Below, piece after piece: positions 56,192 through 64,000 of a DNA stretch of 64,000 bases (the stretch's first letter is position 1; each line of letters opens with the position of its first letter). Source of the stretch: Cladopsammia gracilis (Eukaryota > Cnidaria > Anthozoa > Scleractinia > Dendrophylliidae). Where the stretch lies: NCBI GenBank assembly GCA_022457155.1, contig JAJGOT010000602.1, positions 124,001-188,000 on the forward strand. Reading direction: 5' to 3'. Position numbers and translations under genes: made by a program. The notes below the pieces were generated by a model. That model was not told the origin of the DNA. It made no database searches and saw only the letters and a program-made list of their open reading frames with translations.

Positions 56192-56949
56192 TCAGCAGCT
56201 GCTACGAAACGTGCACAGTTTGTCAAGGTAAGACCTCTTAAGTCTAACTGTTATCTTAATGTGCTCGCACAATCTCCTAAGCACGGGTATGCCAAATTTG
56301 TTCAGTTTAACTTGCTTTGCAAGGTCACAGATGTTACGACAGTCAAACACAATTGGATGTTGTAATGAAACTTCCCTCTGCAAGTTATTTGTTAGGTCTT
56401 CAAGGCTACTCTCGAACTCCGCGGCCTCATCGTCCAGTAAAGTCTTTTTGGCAGCAAGGTGACTGAAAAAGCTGGTTATTATTTGTTGGCTGGTAAGGAA
56501 TTCATCGCTGCTGAATAATCGTTCTTCGTCACTTCCTCTTTCCTGTATCACATATTTCTTGCAACAACATCTGGATCAAGTTTGCGCCCCCTGGTCTCAC
56601 CGATATAAACCAATGCCCAGCCCAGCGGGAGAGTAGACTGTAGTGGCACTTAAGCTTCTTAGGCACTTCCTGGACGTTTCCTACACAGGGGACGCCCACC
56701 GTTTGAACTTCTAGTTTCTCTGCATATCCACAGACGGCTTGGTGTAGGAGTGGTCCTCGTTCGAGAGCAAGGGTGTGTTTCCCCGAGTCCAGGTGCTGTT
56801 GCAGATTTGAGTATCGTTTGTAACATTTCATACATCTCTCTTCTGGGCACGAAAAGAGACGAGCATTAGGCTTTTCTGTTTCTGTTTCGCCACTCGAGCT
56901 TCTTGATCCTCGATATGAATTTGTCTCCAAGTAACTGGTCCGTGCATTT

Positions 56950-58370
56950 ATCACAGTACTCTAGTCTCCTTGTTGTTTATACAAAGTAACTGATCCTCGC
57001 ATTTAGGGACCGTTAATTATTTATGGGAGGGGGGGGGGGGGGGGGGGGGGAAATGGGTGAGAAATTAACAAATTTTTCATTTTTTTTTCATGTTCCCGCT
57101 TAGTGAATCTGGATTTTTTCAGGTCCCCCCTGTTCTGTTGGGGAAGAATTTCAATACCCCCCCCCCCCCCCACTATTTATCTGGTTTCTATAAAATAAAA
57201 GTTGTATTGTATGTATCCATACTGTATTTTTTGGGGGTGCGATGATGTAGTGGCTAGCGTGTTGGTTTTCAGATCTAAAGTAGGTGAAAATTTGGGGGTG
57301 AATGTATTGCTGTCTTGATATAATATCTTATAAATATCTTATAAATATCATATTTAGTTTTAAGCATGTAGTTGCAAATTTGGGATATGATGGGCCTGGG
57401 GTACGATGGGATATGATGGGCCGGTATGGGGATATGGAGGAGACATAAACCTGTATAAACCAGACATAATCTAGTATAAACCAGACATAAAAAGCAATAA
57501 AACCATTGATAACATGTTGTAACAGGAAATGAAAAAAAAAAAGTTTAGAATAATTTTCAGTAAATTTATTAATAAATAGTTATTACAACTTATGGCATTT
57601 TGACTCTTGTGTGGTTTCTTTATCGAAGCAATTCAACCACTTGGTCCACTGTGCATTTGAAGAACTATAGTTAAGACTTTAATAGTTGTTTATTACTATC
57701 ACAACCAAGACTCAGCTGGGGTATATAAAGATTTATTGCAATATACAAAACCACTGCCACTGAGCAACCCAGAAACCGGGAGTGGTGCTCGTGAGTGGGT
57801 TGCCTCACTTACAAGGACGACAAAGGACGAACTGATAACTACAAGATACTCTTAACTGTTCGTCAACTTAATGTCCACGTAGCGGATTTAAGGAAAATTC
57901 CTTTGGCTAGGGTTACAAATACTAATTAATACTTTTAACGTCAATCACTAAAACCCTCAGTTTAACACTGTTACAATCCAGTAATACTGTATGTTTAATG
58001 GTGAGTTAAAACTTTAAGTAATGTCGTGTACAATTATGGCAGTACCAAATAAAGAAATTAAAATTATAAATCATGCTCCATGACTGTACCAAAATACTGT
58101 GTTAGTTATGTTTTCGCTTTTTTATTTAAGACATCATCTGTCTAAAATTTCAAGACCCCCCTCCATAACGAAAAAATTTCCCCAGGACCCCCCCCCCCCC
58201 CCTTTTGCAGTGGATAAAATTTCAGGTCCCCCCATTTTCTCACCCATCACCCCCCTCCCATAAATAATGAACGGTCCCTTATCACAGTACTCTAGTCTTC
58301 TACCTTGTTGTTTATACAAAGTAACTGATCCTCGCATTTATCACAGTACTCTAGTCTCCTACCTTGTTGT
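56950..58370. repeat. 59-bp tandem unit, three copies split by an insertion
   Basis: Units begin ATCACAGTACTCTAGTCT at 56950, 58281 and 58340 (the last partial). The first lacks 3 bp. On the - strand each unit encodes a CDKCEDQLLC-type zinc-ribbon-like peptide, but 59 bp is not a multiple of three, so adjacent copies cannot share a frame. Confidence 0.8.
57006..58278. mobile_element. Harbinger-like non-autonomous element, 1273 bp
   Basis: GGGACCGTTAATTATTTATG at the left and CATAAATAATGAACGGTCCC at the right are inverted. TTA flanks both ends (57003-57005 and 58279-58281). The uninterrupted tandem unit at 58331-58345 shows the empty site (GCATTTATCAC), confirming a 3-bp duplication, as in PIF/Harbinger elements. 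Long G and C homopolymers lie near the ends (57029-57050; 58191-58202). No transposase seen. Confidence 0.82.
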
Positions 58371-58802
58371 TTAACTCGTCCTTCCCAGGCTGTTACCGAT
58401 TCTTGGGGTTCTAGCTTGTTTCATTTGGGCAAACTTTGTTCGCTCCGTTGGGACTCCTTCCTTTGATAAGAAACGTTCCTGTAAATTTTTTAGGATAACA
58501 TCCTGTTCCTTTCGTTCTTCATCTGCCAGTTGTAAGCCCTGCACGAGGTTTTCAAACGCGCATAAAAATAAAATGTAATAAAACAAATATATGTTATGTG
58601 TAATTAGTACCGTTTGAGAAACAGAGAGTGCATTCTTTTGCATTTTTCACAATTAAAAAGGGAAATTACGTTTGAGGTCGCTACTTTCGGAGGGTCGTTA
58701 TTTTCAAGGGATCGCTGCTTTCAGGATTTGCTAACACCTGTGAAATTTTATCGCTACTTTCAAGGGATCGTTACTTTCGGGACTTTATGGCATAAGTTTT
58801 TT

Positions 58803-59620
58803 AGCTGTTGAAGCCAAAGATAAAAAAAAAAGGACAAGTACGTTTCTGATAACTCTGTCGGATAACTTTTGTTTGTAATTTTGGTTTTAAACTCACCAGT
58901 CAAGTTCAAGCCCGAAATTGTCAGCGCAGTTAGCTTAGATCACTCGTTTTTCTGCTCACAAGCACGTTGTTCGTTGTTTTCTTTGAAACGTTTTGCATTT
59001 TCAACATACCCCAGTGCAGTGGTCACACTGGCCAATGAAAATAGATTTTCTGAGCAGTCAAAGGACCAATCGGAAAGTTCGAAAACTGTCCCATAACATA
59101 ACCCAAAGCAATGGTCACACTGGCCAATGAAAATAATTTTTCTGAGCAGTTAAAAGACCAATGAGAAATCGCCAACTGTTCTATTATAAAAACATAAATA
59201 TAAGTTTTTTTAGCTGTTGAAGCCAAAGATCACAAAGGACAAGTAAGCATCTGATGTAGGTTGGTGGATCACTCTTGTTTGTAATTTTGATTTTAAACTC
59301 ACGAGTCAAGTTCAAGTCCAAAGTGTTCAACGCAGTTAGATCACACATTTTTTTTTTTCTGCTCACAAGCAGGTTGTTCGTTGTTTTCTTTGAAACGTTT
59401 TGCATTTTCAACATACCCCAATACAGTGGTCACACTCAGTGGCCAATGAAAATAGATTTTCTGAGCAGTCAAAGGACCAGTGAAAGTTCGAAAACTGTCC
59501 CATAACAAAGAGGCCAAACAATAACGCCGTAAATATATCAGTAACTGAAGCCAAAGATCACAAAGGACAAGTAAGCTTCTGATAAAGGTTGATAGGATCA
59601 CTCTTCTTGGTGATTTTTAT
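58803..59620. repeat. Tandem repeat of about 410/330 bp, 2.3 copies
   Basis: Copy A 58803-59090, copy B 59212-59508 and a partial copy C from 59541 share GAAGCCAAAGATCACAAAGG..., TTCTGCTCACAAGCA and CCAATGAAAATAGATTTTCT. Short open frames here repeat between copies and are not genes. Confidence 0.85.
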
Positions 59621-60509
59621 TTCAAACTTCAATTTTTATTATTCACTGGGACCGGGCACAGTTTTCTTCTCACCATATTGATTTTTTAAATAAAAAGATA
59701 GTTTAACCAGGAAAAGATCGACTTCCGTAGAGGTGAGTAGTATCCGTTTTGGATAAAAAACGCTTATTAACTACTAATAATGTATTTGAATTTATATGAA
59801 AACAGAATTTGTCTCAATGATTGCGATTGATTGATTGATTGATCGATTGATTGAGAAGCGATTTTTTCTCAAACAAGACAATGGAGAAGTTAGCCTCATT
59901 TTGAATGGCTAACCATTTCCATCTTTTATTTCTAAGCATGTTAAAAAAATTCAGGGCACTTATAGACAAAACTAGACCAGTTATGTTAATTTTTCAATGT
60001 TTAACTGTTTCAAAGTAACAAACCGTTTCAAAATGGTGTTTGTTTTTATTAACCCAAAGCATCATTTGCATACAAAGTTTAGTCGACCTCCTGAGGGCCC
60101 CACTACAAACAATTTAAATGATTCCTTGAATAACATTTGCAAGAGTTCGATTGATATGCGATTGCGATTGGTTTTAACTCAGAAAGAGCTTCAGTTAATA
60201 ATTTTGTGTAATCGACTGCAAGATTTGCGTGTCTCGCGTTCCTCGCGCTACGTGCCCGTTGCTCGCGCTTCGTGACTCCCGTTCTGACATCGATCCATTA
60301 AGTATAAAAAGAGCGTTCGATATTAACAAGTTGGCTCAAAGGAGCGTTTGATTAGTTTAGTCTTTATTCAGTACTGCTGGATTGTTTTGAAAGCATTTTG
60401 CATAACTTGTATATCTATGGTGTTTTATGAATAACAAGTGAAGATTTACCCTGCGTTTTAAGATGGCAGTAAACTGATATTAATGCAAACTGTCAGCTGA
60501 ACAGAATCT
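59621..60509. other. Intergenic, nothing recognised
   Basis: A (GATT)n run lies at 59826-59853. Otherwise no supported feature. Confidence 0.4.
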
Positions 60510-61299
60510 GTTTACTGCAAATATTAATGAAAAGATGTAATATTCATCCTGTCACATTAGGAGTAATAGACCTAGCTTCATTTACAGACCTGACTAAGAA
60601 GGATAATTATGTTACTGAAGGAATTCTTCAAATACTGTTCCACTTGGAGTTCCTTAACACCTGCCAGTCCGGTCAAATTAAACAGTTAACCCACTCAAAC
60701 GTTCTGGTACTTGCCGGTATCCCTGTTTAGACATCGTTGTGTGATCAATGAACCAAGTTTACACCCGATCTATAAATTATTATTAACGGTTTGTCGGTAA
60801 GTGAAAGGTAAAATTCAAAGCATCTCAAATCATCACGATTCATTAACAAGTTTTCACTATAAATGATAAGATGTCCCCTTTTGTGGGTGAGTGAGGCATG
60901 TTTTGATTGTTTATTTTGATTTACACCCTGTATCCGCAAATCCTATGAGAAAATTAAACAGACAGTCCAGTAAGAAAATGACAGTCAAAATGAAAAAAAG
61001 ACTTTTCAGAATTCTAAAGTTATCGTTCCTGGGGATCTTCACAACGGATTCTTGTGATATCATGACTAGCATTTCTCTTTTCATTTCCTTAAAAGACTTG
61101 AAGTCTTTTTATGTAAATGAAACATCAGTACAAGTTATTTCGTGTGAGAAACATTGTACAAAAAAATGCATGAAATATCCATAACAAAACCATAACAAAA
61201 ACCTTTGACCCAAAAGTAAGACACACCTTTTTAAAATAAGCAATGTTAAACGTCCCGTGAATTCGCCTTTCCATTTGGTTTTTAGAGTTCTTCTGAGGA

Positions 61300-61372
61300 A
61301 TGCCAGGAGACACATTCCTACTTCTTGTTGTGGCTGGTGCTGCCTTGTTGTTCCTTCCGACTGCTCAAAGCG
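61300..61372 (+). CDS. Exon 1 (signal peptide) of a second, tandem lectin-lyase gene copy; partial
   Basis: This exon has the same 73-nt length and phase-1 donor GTGAGT as 3220-3292, and encodes MPGDTF followed by the same hydrophobic core, with two amino-acid changes (G4D, G24S). The acceptor AG at 61284-61285 and the 5' leader TTCTGAGGA are also conserved. Flanking DNA on both sides matches the first copy. No later exon is seen before the window ends, so the rest of this gene is presumed to lie beyond 64000. Confidence 0.75.
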
Positions 61373-61469
61373 GTGAGTCTCCGATGCTGTAACATTTTGT
61401 AAGCGTTTACTTTTAAAATAAGCCTTTCCGGCTTTGTTACTTTACAAAAACAAGCTATTTTTAAAGCAC

Positions 61470-61496
61470 AGGTCCGCATATTCAATATGCGGACCT
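61470..61496. other. Perfect 27-bp palindrome in intron 1 of copy 2
   Basis: AGGTCCGCATAT-TCA-ATATGCGGACCT, 12-bp arms with a 3-nt loop. Copy 1 has only the right arm (AAAATGCGGACCT). Confidence 0.9.
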
Positions 61497-61944
61497 GGCA
61501 CAATTTTTTTCGCGTAATTGAGACCACTTTCTTTCGTCGCTCACACAAAATATTGTAACGAGGACCCGCCGGTTGAGTTATAAGAATGAGTTTAAACCCT
61601 CTGGTCGGAATGAAGGGAATTGAGGAAAGTACCTCAACAACAACGTAGAAAGTAAAAAAAAAAAATGGTTAATTAGCAAAACGACGGTTCTGCGCGTGCA
61701 TTACACACTTTGGTACGTTTCTTGACCATTCTCTAAAAAACAACAACGTCAAAGGACCCAATTCGAGGTTTATGAAGAACGATGGTAATTTTTTATTTCT
61801 CTGTCGGAACTTGAACCCCTTTCTTGCGAATTCACCTCTCAAACATTAGACAAATTACTGAAGCAATTGTTTTTACGTCGTGGCTGCTTTCAAACGATCC
61901 CCTTTTGACTTATTTAAATCTTAATTGCATAACAAAACAGTTTG

Positions 61945-62690
61945 GGAATTTAAAAGTAAACTGCAAAAGACCGCAAACGATAATGTTGCTAATGATACGT
62001 AGGATCTACGAGAGACCTAACCAGCCAAAAAATGAATGAAGAAAAACAATGAACTGCAAGGCTGATCTGACCGCGTCAAAAAGTAAAATTTGCGAGACAC
62101 CATCACGACAGAAACCGATAAAGTAGGATCGTAACCGTGGACAATTGTTTCGGTGTTATTGCAAGTCATCAACACGGTGTAACGATCTAAATGTCGCCAG
62201 CAAGAAAGCCAACGCAAATAGACTGCACAATGAACCGTTCACAATATCAAGTTCCGTACTATATACTCACTTGTCACCCGAAACACGCGTGCCACATCAC
62301 GTGTTTCGGGGAACAAGGAGCCCGCAAGTGTATCGCAAAGATGTCTCGTAAATTGACTGATGTAGATGGACAAACAACTGATCTGAACATTTAAACGCAT
62401 GGGCAAAACCATGCCGAAAGAAAACACAGCATATCGGATCTGAAAAGACCTACGGTCCCAAAATATACAGAAATAAAAGTAAACTACAGAAGACCGAAAA
62501 CGATAATGCTGCTAATGATACGTAGGATCTACGAGAGACCCAACCAGCCAAAAAATGAACGAACAAAAACAATGAAAAAAATGTAAAATTTGCGAGACAC
62601 CATCACGTCAGAAACCGATTGTTGCAATAACAACGAAACAATTGTCCACGGTTACGATCCTACTTTATCGGTTTCTGTCGTGTGTCTTTG
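61945..62690. repeat. Direct and inverted repeat complex
   Basis: About 61945-62105 repeats directly at 62475-62620 (shared ATACGTAGGATCTACGAGAG). 62110-62152 is inverted at about 62634-62680 (shared GGATCGTAACCGTGGACAAT). A hairpin CCCGAAACACG / CGTGTTTCGGG lies at 62277-62310. Confidence 0.75.
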
Positions 62691-64000
62691 TGGGTAGTGT
62701 AGGCAAAATTGCACACAATACACAAAATACACATGACGGCATAACAAGGTAACAAAAGACTGTTTACGTTCGGCCTCTCAAAAGACGACGACAATCATGT
62801 TCACAAAACGAGCATATCTTATTTGATATTCAGAGTATTGATATTCAGCGTATATTCTGTGTATTATTTTTCATTATTACCACCGTTTTCGTTACATCCC
62901 TTAAAATAACTATGTTACTTGGACTTATCTTTCAGCTTGTGAGTTTTATAACATACTTTGTACCTAAATTCGGCACTAGAAAGCCTCGATAGATTTCTAT
63001 TCTCTCCTGCTCTTAAAACCTAATTCCTGTTTTGGCGACATCCTAAATATATATAGATGGACTGAGCCTAACAGCGTAGCTCTGACATTGACATTGACAT
63101 TGGTTTATTGGATTTCAACACTGTTACATTAATTAATTGATCTAAATTTAAAGAAATAAAATTTAAATATCTACAAACCCGCTTATAGCATAGCTAATCT
63201 AGGCGGGTTGTACTAATTACAGTCATATTTACCAAAGATAAAGTGATTTAAAAAACAGCTAATAAATAAATAAACATACACGTTAATAATTAACCAAGCA
63301 CAAAGGTAAAAAAGTAAAGCAAATTAAGAGGTGTAAAGTAGATAAACGGCTAAATGTAGGTTTGAAAGCTATAGTGTATAATAATTCAGCTCTCTGAACA
63401 GAAAGCCGATGATAAGCTTACTAAGGTGAAAGGTCGGAAGAACAAGAATTAAGATTGACGACCGGGCTAATTTTCAAGTTTAGCAATTCTCAAATTGACA
63501 GTATTACGCGGCCGTCCGCACGGTTCATTTAGACCGTACAAAAGTTCACAAAACTACTTTTTCTCGGTCTAGAATAACTAGTTTGACTGATTTCCGAATA
63601 AAATACACTTGTTGCCTATCAAAACTTGTCCGAGAAACTGATTTGGAAATCAAAATTGCAAACAATACACAAACATATTTGCATAAGGCGACGCGAGTGA
63701 AATCCAAGTCTTGTTTTGTTTACATAAGATCGCTTTTCAACCTATGTAATAAATGAACAAACACATAAAAATGGACAACACAATCTTCTTTCCAACAATT
63801 TTATTCAAATCACCATAAGTTTATGTTTAAAAACAGAACGCGTAGCATTTATAAAGCATCGAGGCCGAGATGTCTTGAGTGAAATTCAAGAAATAAATAC
63901 AACTGAATTTAAGCACGTTTTATAAACTATTCTCCAAAACTAACGAGAACAAAAAAAAAGTCAATCATACATTGATAGCAACATAAATTCCCATCGAAAA
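62691..64000. other. Intron 1 of second copy, nothing recognised
   Basis: AT-rich. A short GACATT tandem lies at 63086-63103. No exon corresponding to the lectin domain was found before the end. Confidence 0.4.

Larger units (their letters stand above)
56192..58538 (-). pseudogene. C2H2 zinc-finger gene remnant, frameshifted and interrupted
   Basis: Read on the - strand: an exon start after an acceptor (complement at 58539-58545) encodes GLQLADEERKEQDVILKNLQ. A frameshift leads to GRRLEYCDKCEDQLLC in the 59-bp repeats. The frame is then interrupted by the 57006-58278 element. The downstream part has an FSCPEERCMKC...H...H zinc finger (about 56850-56770), a WAL...DPDV region split by a frameshift near 56600, and FSSDEFLTSQQI to the end at 56192. 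At least two frameshifts plus the insertion break it. The family is a multi-copy invertebrate orphan group by my recollection; its function is unknown. Confidence 0.6.
60510..61640 (+). repeat. Segmental duplication, copy 2
   Basis: Counterpart of 1783-3590 around the second signal-peptide exon. About 60925-61175 is inverted relative to copy 1 (2215-2520). About 560 bp of copy 1 next to the CT repeat is missing. Confidence 0.75.

Noticed and set aside
55905..56231. 108-codon + strand frame ending at a donor-like site
   Set aside because: Overlaps the better supported zinc-finger remnant and matches no family I know.
58846..59601. Several 65-90 codon frames on both strands
   Set aside because: They recur with the tandem repeat copies and have no gene-like features.

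Overview
This window looks like nuclear DNA from a repeat-rich invertebrate, most likely an anthozoan cnidarian such as a stony coral. That is an inference from intron-rich genes, AT-rich non-coding DNA, dense small inverted-repeat elements, and the kinds of transposon proteins present (Ty3/gypsy, Helitron, DUF7869-type transposase, CR1/L2-like reverse transcriptase). No ribosomal RNA, tRNA or mitochondrial marker fixes the species.

The backbone is one host gene on the + strand, about 49 kb long (3220-52297). Its five coding exons join with consistent splice phases into a 1322-residue secreted protein: signal peptide, one C-type lectin domain, a short linker, and a polysaccharide lyase family 8 (chondroitinase ABC-like) enzyme. 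Nearly all of its length is introns filled with mobile DNA. A second copy of the first coding exon, with its flanks, lies at 61300-61372, so the gene family is tandemly duplicated and the next copy runs out of the window. The two copies differ by a small inversion upstream of the signal-peptide exon.

Intron 1 (3293-12329) holds a Ty3/gypsy retrotransposon (5774-10654) with 186-bp LTRs and a broken gag-pol, plus hairpin elements and AAT-type microsatellites. Intron 3 (13032-47522) holds a CR1/L2-like retrotransposon fragment on the - strand (16193-16801), a two-exon Helitron replicase/helicase gene with an open frame (19207-29367), and an 8.28-kb DNA transposon with about 52-bp terminal inverted repeats (32469-40747). 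That transposon carries a DUF7869 transposase-like gene, a three-exon BEN-domain gene and a possible small - strand gene. Many short palindromic or TIR elements (pogo-like, hAT-like, Harbinger-like and unassigned) are scattered throughout. Intron 4 (49541-50860) contains a decayed second copy of the end of exon 4.

Between the end of the lyase gene and the next copy (52298-61299) lie a pogo-like element, strong palindromes, a broken - strand C2H2 zinc-finger gene (about 56192-58538) interrupted by a 1.27-kb Harbinger-like element with a 3-bp target duplication, and a roughly 400-bp tandem repeat. The last 2.6 kb are intron 1 of the second copy.
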